From NCBI RefSeq assembly GCF_011758565.1, contig NZ_JAAMOX010000002.1:434001-498000 (forward strand): 64,000 bases of DNA, written 5' to 3'. Source of the stretch: Lysinibacter cavernae (GTDB lineage: Bacteria > Actinomycetota > Actinomycetes > Actinomycetales > Microbacteriaceae). Both the position numbers and the translations under genes were made by a program. Below the pieces are notes generated by a model. The model saw nothing but the letters and a program-made list of their open reading frames with translations. It was not told the DNA's origin and did no database searches. Below, in pieces: positions 44,535 to 53,366 of the stretch (position 1 is the stretch's first letter; each line of letters begins with the position of its first letter).

Positions 44535-45299
44535 ATGACGAATGAAAAAGCTTCAGGAACGGGCGCACAATCCGTTGAACGCGTCTTCTGGCTGCTCCAA
44601 CTCATCGCCGCCGCAGGTGGCAGCATCACGCTCACCGAGCTCGCCAATCGGGCAGACCTGCCAAGGCCAACCATCCACCGCATCCTGCGAACGCTTGTTG
44701 CCGATGGGTACCTCCGGCAACTCGCAAATAAGAGCTACTCCCTCGGCCCCGGCCTCATCTCGCTTGGCGAAGCGGCGAGCAAGCAGCTGGGGATGGTGGC
44801 GCATCCACAGCTCAACCGGCTCGTCGACCAGCTCGGGGAATCCGCAAACATGGCCATCCTCGACGGCGACATGCTGCTCTACATCGCCCAGGTCGGGTCG
44901 AAGCGCTCCATGCGGACCATCACCGAGGTTGGCCGCCGCAGCTACATGCACGACTCCGGGCTGGGGAAGGCGCTCCTCTCGCAGCTTGACGACGCCAGCG
45001 TGAGGGGAATTGTTGGCCGGGCAGGGATGCCCGTACACACCGACACCACGCTGCCAGACGCCGACTCGCTCATCGGGGCGCTCAACGAGATTCGCGCGAC
45101 CGGTTATTCGACCGATGAAGGCGAGCAAGAAGTTGGCGTGCGGTGCTTCGCGGTGCCTATCCCAAATGCGCCGACGCCAACAGCCATCTCGGTCTCTGGA
45201 CCGGCGGCCCGGCTCGACGACGAGTTCAGGGACCGCGCCCTTCCCCTACTCTTTGAAGCGGCTGCGTCTCTCTCGGCACTCACACGACGGGACGGCTAG
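44535..45299 (+). CDS. IclR-family regulator
   Basis: 254 residues from ATG 44535. The N-terminal helix-turn-helix is SITLTELANRADLPRPTIHR with ILRTLVADGYL, followed by the IclR effector domain (about 80-250) with SMRTITEVGRRSYMHDSGLG. Effector domains bind small organic acids. It is divergent from the seven-gene operon and likely its regulator through the paired sites at 44384-44419. Confidence 0.9.
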   Translation: MTNEKASGTGAQSVERVFWLLQLIAAAGGSITLTELANRADLPRPTIHRILRTLVADGYLRQLANKSYSLGPGLISLGEAASKQLGMVAHPQLNRLVDQLGESANMAILDGDMLLYIAQVGSKRSMRTITEVGRRSYMHDSGLGKALLSQLDDASVRGIVGRAGMPVHTDTTLPDADSLIGALNEIRATGYSTDEGEQEVGVRCFAVPIPNAPTPTAISVSGPAARLDDEFRDRALPLLFEAAASLSALTRRDG

Positions 45300-45319
45300 G
45301 CCCGGCTGCTCGCTGCTCG

Positions 45320-45616
45320 CTAGGAACGAACCAGCCGAGCAATAGCCGCGGACGCCTCTTTGAGCTTCTCGTCAGCCTCTGCTCCCCCATTGCGAGCCGC
45401 GTCGATGACACAGTGCCCGAGGTGGTCATCTAGGAGCCCGAGGGCAACACCCTCGAGCGCACTCTTGAGCGCCGAGATCTGCGTCAAGATGTCGATGCAG
45501 TACTGCTCCTCGTCGACCATGCGGTGAATGCCACGGGCCTGCCCCTCGATGCGCTTGAGGCGCGCGAGGTACTTGTCTTTGTCGGTGATGTACCCGTGGT
45601 GCGCGTGATCAGTCAT
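45320..45616 (-). CDS. csoR: Copper-sensing repressor CsoR
   Basis: 98 residues from ATG 45616, with AAGGA upstream. The all-helical CsoR fold has the Cu(I) ligands Cys-His-Cys in the order YCIDILTQ, then DDHLGHC. LARLKRIEGQARGIHRMVDE is the conserved DNA-binding face. It represses the copZ-copA-csoR operon through the boxes at 48200-48248. It is the last gene of the operon. Confidence 0.92.
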   Translation of the reverse strand: MTDHAHHGYITDKDKYLARLKRIEGQARGIHRMVDEEQYCIDILTQISALKSALEGVALGLLDDHLGHCVIDAARNGGAEADEKLKEASAAIARLVRS

Positions 45617-45688
45617 TTCACATTCCTTCTCGTGAGGGGCTCCGAACGATTCTACGACTCGATCTCCAACTTCACACATGAGCGTCCC

Positions 45689-47941
45689 CTATCCTGCGGT
45701 CGATCGAAAGGCGCGAAGCAACAGGCTATTGCCAACAACAAACACGCTCGAGAACGCCATCGCGGCACCGGCGAGCATCGGATTCAGCAGGCCAAGCGCG
45801 GCAAGCGGAATAGCAGCGACGTTATACGCAAAGGCCCAAAACAGGTTGGTCTTGATCGTGCCGAGCGTGCGACGCGACAGGCGGATGGCATCCGCCGCCG
45901 AGCGGAGATCGCCACGGACGAGCGTGATGTCGGCAGCCTCGATCGCGGCATCCGCGCCGGTACCCATTGCGAGGCCAAGGTCGGCCGTTGCGAGGGCAGC
46001 CGCATCGTTGACGCCGTCGCCAACCATCGCAACCGTCTTGCCTTCCGCCTGGAGGCGGGCAACAACATTCACCTTCTCGCTCGGAAGCACCTCGGCAATA
46101 ACCTCGTCGATACCAACCTCTGCGGCAACAAGACGCGCCACCGTATCGTTGTCACCGGTGAGCAAGATGGGCGTCAGCCCAAGCGCCTTGAGCTGCGAGA
46201 TTGCCTCCGCACTCGTGGGCTTCACCGTATCGGCAACAACCAACACGGCGACAGGCTCACCGTCCCACGCCACGAGAACCGCGGTTTTCCCGTCGGCCTC
46301 AGCCAGCCGTTTTGCGTCTGCAAGTTCGTCGCTGAGCTGAATAGCCCAGTCGGCCAACAACGATTCGCGGCCAACCAACACCGCACGGCCTTCAACCACT
46401 CCGGTCACACCCTTGCCCGCACTATTGGCAAACGATTCGACGGCAGGCAGCTCACCAACGCGGGCAACTGCTGCGGTCGCGATTGCCTGAGCAATGGGAT
46501 GCTCGGATGCGTGCTCGAGCGCACCGGCCAGGCGAATCGCTTCGTCCTCGCCTATGCCGTTTGCGACGACAACATCCACAAGCGCCATCTTTCCCGTGGT
46601 GATCGTGCCGGTCTTATCAAGCACAACCGTGTCAACCTTGCGAGTCGATTCCAGCACCTCTGGGCCGCGGATGAGGATGCCAAGCTGCGCACCCCGTCCT
46701 GTACCAACCAGCAACGCCGTTGGGGTCGCGAGGCCAAGCGCGCAAGGGCAAGCGATGATGAGCACAGCAACGGCCGCCGTGAACGCGGCAGAGGACGATG
46801 CTCCGCTGAGCAGCCAAGCCGCGAGCGTGCCAATGGCGATCACAATCACAATCGGAACAAACACGCCAGACACGCGATCGGCTAAGCGCTGCACATCGGC
46901 CTTACCCGACTGCGCGTCTTCAACCAGCGCGGCCATGTGGGCGAGCTGGGTATCGGAACCGATGCGGGTGGCGCGCACCACAAGGCGACCGCCAACATTC
47001 ACGGTCGCGCCGGTCACGCCGTCGCCAACGGTGACCTCGGCCGGAACCGATTCGCCGGTCAACAAACTGGCGTCAATCGCAGAACTGCCCTCGGTAATCA
47101 CGCCATCGGTCGCGATCTTCTCACCAGGACGCACCACAAACTCGTCACCAACGGTGAGTTGTTCGATCGGGATGCGAGTTTCAGAACCGTTGCGGAGGAC
47201 CGCAACATCCTTCGCCCCAAGCTCCATGAGCGCGCGGAGCGCCGCCCCCGCCTGTCGCTTCGACCGCTTTTCAAAATAGCGACCGGCAAGCACAAACATG
47301 GTGACACCAGCGGCAACCTCAAGATAGATATTGCCGGCACCATCACTCGGTGAAACCGTCAACTCGAAGGGATGCGTCATACCGGGGTGCCCCGCCGTGC
47401 CCAAGAAGAGCGCGTAGAGCGACCAGACAAACGCCGAGAGCGTTCCGAGCGAGATGAGCGTATCCATGGTGGCGGCGCCGTGACGAAGATTTGTCCAGGC
47501 CGCCTTATGGAACGGCCACGCCCCCCACACGATAACTGGCGCGGCAAGCGTGAGCGAGGCCCACTGCCAATAGTTGAACTGGAGGGCCGGAATCATCGCC
47601 ATTGCAATGACCGGAACCGAGAGGATAACGCTGCCAATGAGCCGGTTGCGCAGCAAACGAAGTTCACTGTCTTCCGAGGTCTGCGCGTCCTTGTTCTGGC
47701 GAGGCGGCGCAGGAAGCTCTGCGGTGTAACCCGTTTTCTCAACCTCATCGATGATGAGCTGCGGGTCAAATCCGCTCGGAACATGCACTCGCGCCTTTTC
47801 GGTCGCGTAGTTCACCGTTGCCTGAACCCCGTCCAGCTTGTTGAGCTTTTTCTCGATCCGCATGGCGCACGACGCGCACGTCATGCCGCCGATCGTCAGT
47901 TCGAGGCCTCGCTCATCGAGCTCAGGTTTGGTCGCTGACAT
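45689..47941 (-). CDS. copA: Copper-exporting P1B-type ATPase
   Basis: 750 residues: N-terminal metal-binding domain [16 protein letters not shown], eight membrane helices, TGES actuator motif, the CPC metal site in [18 protein letters not shown], phosphorylation site [11 protein letters not shown], nucleotide domain with the HP-type loop SEHPIAQAI, and the hinge [20 protein letters not shown]. It exports Cu(I). It is preceded by copZ and followed by csoR. Confidence 0.95.
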   Translation of the reverse strand: MSATKPELDERGLELTIGGMTCASCAMRIEKKLNKLDGVQATVNYATEKARVHVPSGFDPQLIIDEVEKTGYTAELPAPPRQNKDAQTSEDSELRLLRNRLIGSVILSVPVIAMAMIPALQFNYWQWASLTLAAPVIVWGAWPFHKAAWTNLRHGAATMDTLISLGTLSAFVWSLYALFLGTAGHPGMTHPFELTVSPSDGAGNIYLEVAAGVTMFVLAGRYFEKRSKRQAGAALRALMELGAKDVAVLRNGSETRIPIEQLTVGDEFVVRPGEKIATDGVITEGSSAIDASLLTGESVPAEVTVGDGVTGATVNVGGRLVVRATRIGSDTQLAHMAALVEDAQSGKADVQRLADRVSGVFVPIVIVIAIGTLAAWLLSGASSSAAFTAAVAVLIIACPCALGLATPTALLVGTGRGAQLGILIRGPEVLESTRKVDTVVLDKTGTITTGKMALVDVVVANGIGEDEAIRLAGALEHASEHPIAQAIATAAVARVGELPAVESFANSAGKGVTGVVEGRAVLVGRESLLADWAIQLSDELADAKRLAEADGKTAVLVAWDGEPVAVLVVADTVKPTSAEAISQLKALGLTPILLTGDNDTVARLVAAEVGIDEVIAEVLPSEKVNVVARLQAEGKTVAMVGDGVNDAAALATADLGLAMGTGADAAIEAADITLVRGDLRSAADAIRLSRRTLGTIKTNLFWAFAYNVAAIPLAALGLLNPMLAGAAMAFSSVFVVGNSLLLRAFRSTAG

Positions 47942-47964
47942 GGTTCCCTCCAGATCTGTGTGTA

Positions 47965-48177
47965 TTAGTTGACGCGAGCGGCCGAGTATCCGGCCTCGTC
48001 AACGGCGGCAAGGATGAGCTGATCGTCAACCGGCGCTGCGGTCGTCACGCTGAGGGTGCCGTTGGCAGCACTGACCTCGAGGCTTTCGACCCCCGCCACC
48101 TGGCTGACCTCGGAGCGGACGGAGCCTTCGCAGTGTCCGCAGGTCATTCCGGTGACGGTGTAGTTGGTGGTGGTCAT
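47965..48177 (-). CDS. copZ: Copper chaperone CopZ (HMA domain)
   Basis: 70 residues forming one HMA domain: [20 protein letters not shown] with the CxxC Cu(I) site, and the C-terminal [11 protein letters not shown]. It hands copper to CopA. AAGGAG precedes the ATG. It is the first gene of the copper operon. Confidence 0.94.
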   Translation of the reverse strand: MTTTNYTVTGMTCGHCEGSVRSEVSQVAGVESLEVSAANGTLSVTTAAPVDDQLILAAVDEAGYSAARVN

Positions 48178-48199
48178 GGTACTCCTTCAATAAAGTGGA

Positions 48200-48248
48200 T
48201 ACCCCCTAGGGGTACTATCCACTATAACCCAATACCCCCTGAGGGTAT
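48200..48248 (-). promoter_or_regulatory. Two CsoR boxes upstream of copZ
   Basis: TACCCCCTAGGGGTA (48200-48214) and TACCCCCTGAGGGTA (48233-48247) match the CsoR operator pattern, a GC-rich dyad flanked by TA. TATAGT on the minus strand (complement of 48221-48226) between the boxes is a candidate -10. The boxes lie 33 bp apart, about three helical turns. Confidence 0.85.
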
Positions 48249-48268
48249 TCCGAACATTCCCAAAAAGG

Positions 48269-48328
48269 CCAAAGAAACAGAAAAGACGCAAGAGTTCCTT
48301 CCCGCGCTCGGGAAGGAACTCTTGCGTC
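48269..48328 (-). terminator. Rho-independent terminator of the ribosyl-compound operon
   Basis: 20-nt perfect arms (48285-48304 and 48309-48328) with a 4-nt loop, followed on the minus strand by TTTTCTGTTTCTTT. It lies directly after the citE-like gene. The stem sequence recurs in a non-terminator hairpin at 60635-60678. Confidence 0.88.
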
Positions 48329-48348
48329 AGATCTGCGGTCGGTGGGTC

Positions 48349-49167
48349 TTAGTGGGGTCTGCCGGCGAGGATGCGCTTGGCTCTACCGAGCATTGCCGGA
48401 TCGACCATGTCGCCGTTGGACAGGGTCGAAACTCCGCCATCTGCCGTCGCGGCAAGCACCTCATTTGCCCAAGCGACTTCGGCCGCTGAACTCACAAACA
48501 CCTCAGCGATTACTGGCAGCTGGGAAGGATGGATGGCAACGCGGCCAACCCAACCATCGTCACGGCCACTCTGCGTATCTTGGCGAAGGCCGGCCAAGTC
48601 GTTAATGGCGGGAAACGCCGACAGCATAGGCGGCAACAGGCCGGCCGCAACCGAGGCAAACAGCACGCGATTGCGGGCGTAGCCAATGACGGCATCCGAA
48701 CGAGAACCCAGCTCGCTCGCGAGGTCAGACTCGCCAATGCCAAGCCTCGTAACGCTCGGATGCTGCGCGATCTCAAAAGCCCGCTCGATACCAAGTGCGG
48801 TCTCGAGCAGCGCGGTCACCTGCCGGTCGGGGTTCTGGGCACGCACGGCATCAAGGTCCTCGGCCGACTCAACCTTCGGAATGCGAAACTCGATTCGGCT
48901 ATCGAGGCCCGAGAGCGCAACAAGATCATCGGCAATCGGCGAGTTCAGCCGCACCTGGAATACGGGACCGGAACTCAACGAAGCGTCGGAGCGAGCAGTA
49001 AGCCACCGAACAACGGCCGCGCGCGCCTCGGCCTTATTGGCAGGGGCGACGGCATCCTCAAGATCGAGGATGATCAAGTCGGCCCCCGTCGCGACGGCCT
49101 TCTCGAACCGGTCTGGGCGGTCGCCGGGGACGTACAAGCCGGTCAAAACGAGACGTGCGGAAGTCAT
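48349..49167 (-). CDS. CitE-like lyase (HpcH/HpaI aldolase family)
   Basis: 272 residues with the TIM-barrel signatures of the citrate-lyase-beta family: TGLYVPGDRPDRFEKAVATG, the metal/substrate motif LIILDLEDAV, TALLETALGIERAFEIAQHP with the metal Glu, GIGESDLASELG, and GRVAIHPSQL. Relatives cleave or hydrolyse malyl-, citramalyl- or other 3-hydroxyacyl-CoA thioesters. It is coupled to the CoA-transferase by 4 bp, so a CoA-bound acid made by that enzyme is the probable substrate (inference). Last gene of the operon. Confidence 0.85.
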   Translation of the reverse strand: MTSARLVLTGLYVPGDRPDRFEKAVATGADLIILDLEDAVAPANKAEARAAVVRWLTARSDASLSSGPVFQVRLNSPIADDLVALSGLDSRIEFRIPKVESAEDLDAVRAQNPDRQVTALLETALGIERAFEIAQHPSVTRLGIGESDLASELGSRSDAVIGYARNRVLFASVAAGLLPPMLSAFPAINDLAGLRQDTQSGRDDGWVGRVAIHPSQLPVIAEVFVSSAAEVAWANEVLAATADGGVSTLSNGDMVDPAMLGRAKRILAGRPH

Positions 49168-50402
49168 ACGACGCCCCGCTCCCTGAGCTGCGCAAGCTGG
49201 TCTGGCGTGACCCCAATATCGCGAAGCACCTCGTCGGTGTCTGCGCCGTGACGACGCCCGCTCCAGCGGATGCTGCCTGGGGTATCCGAAAGACGGAAGA
49301 GAACGTTTTGCATCTTGACGGGGCCAAGCTCGTCGTCGTCAACCGTCGCGACGGTTCCGATAGCCCGATACTGAGGATCATCGAGCACCCCCCGCACGTC
49401 GGAGACCTTCGCGATGGCCGCCTGAGCCTGTTCAAACTGAGCGACCACGTCGTCGGTGGCCCGCTCCGCGATCCAGGATGAGACCGCGTCGTCAAGCTCG
49501 TCGGCATGCTGCGCTCGCGTGTGTCCTGAGGCAAACCACGGCTCGCTCAGCAGATCTTCGCGGCCAACCAGCGTCATGACCCGCTCTGCGATTGATTGCG
49601 AGCTCGTCGAGACAGCGACCCAGTCGCCGCTTCCCGTGCGGTACACGTTGCGGGGCGCGTTGTTCACCGAGCGGTTGCCAGTTCGCGGCTGCACAAGCCC
49701 CAGTTGATCGTAGGCGGTTATCTGGCCGCCAAGCAGCATCAGAATGGGCTCAATGATGGCCATATCAACCACCTGGCCAACGCCAGTGTGCTCCGCGCTG
49801 CGCAGCCCAACCATCACGGCGTAGCTCGTGGCGAGCGCGGCAATCCCGTCGGCGAGGCCAAACGGCGGAAGGGTTGGCGGGCCATCTGGCTCGCCGGTGA
49901 GGGCAGCAAATCCACTCATCGCCTCGGCAAGACTGCCAAACCCAGGACGCCCGGAGTAAGGGCCAAACTGGCCAAAAGCAGTGACCCTTGCGATGGTCAG
50001 CGCTGGGTTCGCTGCGTGCAACTGCTCTGGGCCAAGACCCCATCGTTCGAGCGTGCCCGGCCGGAAGTTCTCGATGAGCACGTCTGCGTCGGCAACCAGC
50101 TGGAGCAGCAAGGCGGCACCGTCGGGGGTGCCTAGGTTGATCGTCACGGTTCGTTTATTGCGCCCGAGCGTTTTCCACCACAGGTTGATGCCGTTCTTAG
50201 CGGGCCCGTGACCTCTCGCCGCGTCGGGGCGCGTTGGATGTTCCACCTTAATCACGTCCGCGCCAAAATCTCCGAGGAATGTCGCGGCGAGCGGACCGGC
50301 GAAGAGGGTCGAAATGTCAAGAACACGCACGCCAGCAAGCGGGGCCGCGGCCTGACGCGTCGCGCCTGCCTGTTCTGCCGAAGTCGACGTTTGCTCGCTC
50401 AT
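49164..50402 (-). CDS. Family III CoA-transferase (CaiB/BaiF)
   Basis: 412 residues from ATG 50402. Family motifs: VRVLDISTLFAGPLAATFLG, VIKVEHPTRPDAARGHGP, WWKTLGRNKRTVTINLGTPD, VLIENFRPGTLERWGL, and GFGSLAEAMSGFAALTGEPD. It moves CoA between acyl-CoA and carboxylic acids. It lies between the GH/FGE-fold protein and the CitE-like lyase with 4-bp overlaps on both sides. A CoA-transferase and lyase at the end of a sugar operon is unusual. Confidence 0.88.
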   Translation of the reverse strand: MSEQTSTSAEQAGATRQAAAPLAGVRVLDISTLFAGPLAATFLGDFGADVIKVEHPTRPDAARGHGPAKNGINLWWKTLGRNKRTVTINLGTPDGAALLLQLVADADVLIENFRPGTLERWGLGPEQLHAANPALTIARVTAFGQFGPYSGRPGFGSLAEAMSGFAALTGEPDGPPTLPPFGLADGIAALATSYAVMVGLRSAEHTGVGQVVDMAIIEPILMLLGGQITAYDQLGLVQPRTGNRSVNNAPRNVYRTGSGDWVAVSTSSQSIAERVMTLVGREDLLSEPWFASGHTRAQHADELDDAVSSWIAERATDDVVAQFEQAQAAIAKVSDVRGVLDDPQYRAIGTVATVDDDELGPVKMQNVLFRLSDTPGSIRWSGRRHGADTDEVLRDIGVTPDQLAQLRERGVV

Positions 50403-52447
50403 TTGCCAACCTCCGCGGCATCCCAAGCAAGGCGGAACCCGATGTTGGGTGACCGCTCCATTCCAAGCCCCGGCAGCAGATACTTCAGACTGAACTCTGG
50501 CTCGCGCGGCCCACCATCGGTGTACCAGTCAGAGCCCTCTGCACGGTAGTCGCTGCCACCCTTCAGGATGGCGTAGCGAGTGATGCCGTCGGTGTGCTCG
50601 CTCTCGGTCCAGTTCCAGACCAGCGGCGCCAGGCGGGTGAAGCCCTGCTGTGCCGCGGCGACCTGCCACTCGTGCTCTGTTGGGAGGCGGGCTCCTGCCC
50701 AGGCCGCGTAGGCCCGTGCGTCAGCGAGGCTGACCCCGGTCGCCGGCTCGGCGGCGGTCCTGTCGTGGGTGAACCGGTTCGCGACGAGCGGCGCGTAACC
50801 GGTTTCCGCTACAAACGTCGCAAATTCTGCGGTCGTGACTTCCCGAGCGGCGACCGCACTGCCCGGCAGCTCAACCGCGATCTGTTCGGTCCGGGGATCA
50901 TGCAGGCGCGGCGCCAGCGGCTTCCACTCTTCGATGTACGGGGCGCCCTGGTAGGTGCCCGTCTCGCGTCGGCGGAACGCCATGGTGAGTTCGCGTTCGC
51001 CAGCGGGAACCGGCACGGCATCCGCAGCGACTACCCCGGACGAGGCGGCCGGCTGGATGCGCTCGGCAACCCTCGCTGGGAACGTCGCGTCGGAGGAGGG
51101 CCGGTCGGCAGAGGAAGCCTCGAGCAGGGCAACGAGCCACGCTGGGGGCGCACCATTCTGCAACCCTGAGGAATCAATAGCAACTACGCCCGTCACGCCA
51201 CGAGCGGGAACCGTCACCTGCGGCCCTGAGAGCCGAGCGCCCGTGGTGGCATCGGCAACAAACGAGCCACCAGTAATGAGCTCGGAGAGGCCCTCGATAA
51301 CAGGGCCAACGTAATCGGAAGTGCCTCGGTTGACGATCGTCCAGAGCGTGGTGTCACCCAGCGAATAGCGCGAGACAAACACGCCGACAGCAAGAGCCTC
51401 GTCTGTTGCGCCCTCAAGCGGGGCCCAATCGCCGTCAACGAGCACGTCGTTGAGCGCACGTTGCACACGAACCATGCGGCGAAGCGTGCTCTTATCGCGC
51501 TCGTTCCAGCCAACCCAAACGCCAAAGACGGTGTCCCAGACGAGCATGCCGACACCGTTCATCCAGCTCGACTGCAACTCGTCGCTGTGATCGCGGTTCC
51601 AGCGGCGCGTTGAGTGCATCATGTGGCGTCGCTCGTACCAGTGCGCCCTCATCACGCCTGGGGCCTCGCTGTCGGCAAACCACTGCGCCCAGCTCAGGTG
51701 GTGGTCCTCAACCCGCTGGTTGGGAACCCGGGACTCGCCCTCAAGCACCTGCGGCGGCGTCGCGTTGAGCAGGGCAGAAACGAGGGCGCTGTCGCCCTCC
51801 TTCATGGTGTCGAGGAACACGCCGTCGACCGACAGCTCCCCGACGATGCGTGCAAGCTCGGTGGGGTCGTCGCCTTCGGCCCTTCTGGTGCCAACGTCCC
51901 ACGGGTTGTAGTCGATAAAGACCTTGATGCCGCGGTCCTGAAACTGCGCGACAAGCTCGGCGATGCCGGGAACCTCGCGGTAGTAGTCAAACTGGTTGCG
52001 GTCGTCGATGCCGATGATGGGATACGCGTGCCAGAGCACAACCCCGTCGAAGCCGCCGTGGTCGGCCGTCTCAGCGAGGAACGAGTCGACGGTAAAGGCC
52101 TGGCGGTCTACGTCGAAGAGCCGCTCATCCCACAGCCAGATGAGGGCGACGCTGTAGCAAGACTTTGCCCACTCTGCGTGGGCCTGCTCGTACGCGGCAC
52201 CGCTGTAGGCAAGACGTTCGCGGGCCTCAGCGCGCCAGGCGGAGAGCGCCTCTCGCCAGGCCGGCCAGTCTGCGGGGTCGCTTGGCGCCGAGAAGATCTT
52301 GGCGATGTCGCCGAGCTCGGGCGCGAGTTCGCCGGTGAGCGGCAGCGCGGTGGCGGCATCGATCGGCCGCGGAACCAAAGGGTTCAGCGTGTTCGTGCTG
52401 GCCTCGTCCGGGTCGAAGTCGGAATTAGCTCGTGGTGATGTGCTCAT
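50399..52447 (-). CDS. Glycosidase-like TIM barrel fused to an FGE/SUMF1-fold domain
   Basis: 682 residues from ATG 52447. About 50-430 looks like a glycosidase barrel: FDGVVLWHAYPIIGIDDRNQ, KVFIDYNPWDVG, DGVFLDTMKEGD (candidate catalytic Asp), EGESRVPNQ (candidate Glu) and WNGVG-like SWMNGVGMLVWDTVFGVWVG. A beta domain follows (about 430-510). The C-terminal 170 residues are SUMF1-like (MAFRRRETGTYQGAPYIEEW, then ARAYAAWAGARLPTEHEWQV, then ILKGGSDYRAEGSDW, then NIGFRLAWD). The catalytic Cys pair of true formylglycine-generating enzymes is absent, so this domain is probably a binding module. Confidence 0.72.
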   Translation of the reverse strand: MSTSPRANSDFDPDEASTNTLNPLVPRPIDAATALPLTGELAPELGDIAKIFSAPSDPADWPAWREALSAWRAEARERLAYSGAAYEQAHAEWAKSCYSVALIWLWDERLFDVDRQAFTVDSFLAETADHGGFDGVVLWHAYPIIGIDDRNQFDYYREVPGIAELVAQFQDRGIKVFIDYNPWDVGTRRAEGDDPTELARIVGELSVDGVFLDTMKEGDSALVSALLNATPPQVLEGESRVPNQRVEDHHLSWAQWFADSEAPGVMRAHWYERRHMMHSTRRWNRDHSDELQSSWMNGVGMLVWDTVFGVWVGWNERDKSTLRRMVRVQRALNDVLVDGDWAPLEGATDEALAVGVFVSRYSLGDTTLWTIVNRGTSDYVGPVIEGLSELITGGSFVADATTGARLSGPQVTVPARGVTGVVAIDSSGLQNGAPPAWLVALLEASSADRPSSDATFPARVAERIQPAASSGVVAADAVPVPAGERELTMAFRRRETGTYQGAPYIEEWKPLAPRLHDPRTEQIAVELPGSAVAAREVTTAEFATFVAETGYAPLVANRFTHDRTAAEPATGVSLADARAYAAWAGARLPTEHEWQVAAAQQGFTRLAPLVWNWTESEHTDGITRYAILKGGSDYRAEGSDWYTDGGPREPEFSLKYLLPGLGMERSPNIGFRLAWDAAEVGK

Positions 52448-53366
52448 GCTGGTCACGAAAATCGTTGGTCTCCTTGAGAGAGGGAATGGATGAAACGGCG
52501 CCGGCCGACTGCACCGAAAGGGCTGCCGCAGCGGTGGCAAAGCTGGTTGCTTCGACGAGGTCTCGAACGGCTGCGCCATCGGCGTCTAGCGCCGCGACGA
52601 GGGCCCCGCAGAACGTGTCGCCGGCCCCGGTTGTGTCAACGGCTTGCACGGAATAACTTGGTAATTTGAGAGGTGATGCGCCCGCTGACACGATGAGCGA
52701 GCCTGCCGCTCCAAGCGTCACGATGACGTCTGGGACGATGCCAGCAAGTATTGCTGCCGCCTCGCGCGGGTCACCCTGTTGCCGATCCGACTGCAGGGCG
52801 TATGCAAGCTCAGCGGCCTCGTGCTCGTTCACGATGAGCAGGTCAACGTGCCTGAGCAGGCGTTCTGGGAGCCGTTGAATCGGTGCGGCATTAAGCACAA
52901 CATACGTTCCGGCGGCGGACGCAACCTCGGCAGCGGCGATGACGGTCTCAACCGGGATCTCCAACTGCATGAGCAGGACGTCGGCGGCCCGGATTGCAGC
53001 GTGCTCTGCCTCGGTGAGGTCGATCAGGGCCGCGTTCGCGCCAGGGCTGACAACAATCGAGTTCTCGGCGGAATCATCAACCGTAATGTTCGCGATGCCG
53101 GTTGGGGCGTCGCTCGTGCGGATGAGGCTCGTCACCCCCGCGTCGTCGAGTGTGCGCCGCAGCGTGCTGCCAGCCTCGTCGGAGCCGAGCGCCGCGAGGA
53201 ATGAGGCGGAGGCACCCGAACGGGTGGCCGCGATGACCTGGTTATTTCCCTTGCCACCGCAGTGCTCGGCCGATGCCGTCGCTAAGACTGTTTCTCCGGG
53301 ACCGGGGATGCGCTCCACGCGGCATACCCGGTCGAGGTTTGCGCTCCCAACAACGATGACGGTCAC
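52425..53366 (-). CDS. rbsK: Ribokinase (PfkB family)
   Basis: 313 residues: VVGSANLDRVCRVERIPGPG at the N-terminus (ribokinase signature NxD), HCGGKGNNQVIAATRSGA, and the catalytic VDTTGAGDTFCGALVAALDA with the base Asp. It phosphorylates ribose (or a related pentose) at O5. It overlaps the upstream ADP-ribosylglycohydrolase gene by 4 bp and the downstream GH/FGE gene by 23 bp. In this operon it would trap sugar released by the hydrolases. Confidence 0.88.
   Translation of the reverse strand: MTVIVVGSANLDRVCRVERIPGPGETVLATASAEHCGGKGNNQVIAATRSGASASFLAALGSDEAGSTLRRTLDDAGVTSLIRTSDAPTGIANITVDDSAENSIVVSPGANAALIDLTEAEHAAIRAADVLLMQLEIPVETVIAAAEVASAAGTYVVLNAAPIQRLPERLLRHVDLLIVNEHEAAELAYALQSDRQQGDPREAAAILAGIVPDVIVTLGAAGSLIVSAGASPLKLPSYSVQAVDTTGAGDTFCGALVAALDADGAAVRDLVEATSFATAAAALSVQSAGAVSSIPSLKETNDFRDQHEHITTS

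Noticed and set aside
45524-46885. A 453-codon open frame on the plus strand
   Set aside because: It is antisense to copA and csoR; its Arg/Asn-rich translation is the reverse reading of the ATPase domains.
48795-49251. Plus-strand frames across the citE-like gene
   Set aside because: The CitE motifs on the minus strand are complete; these frames are shadows.
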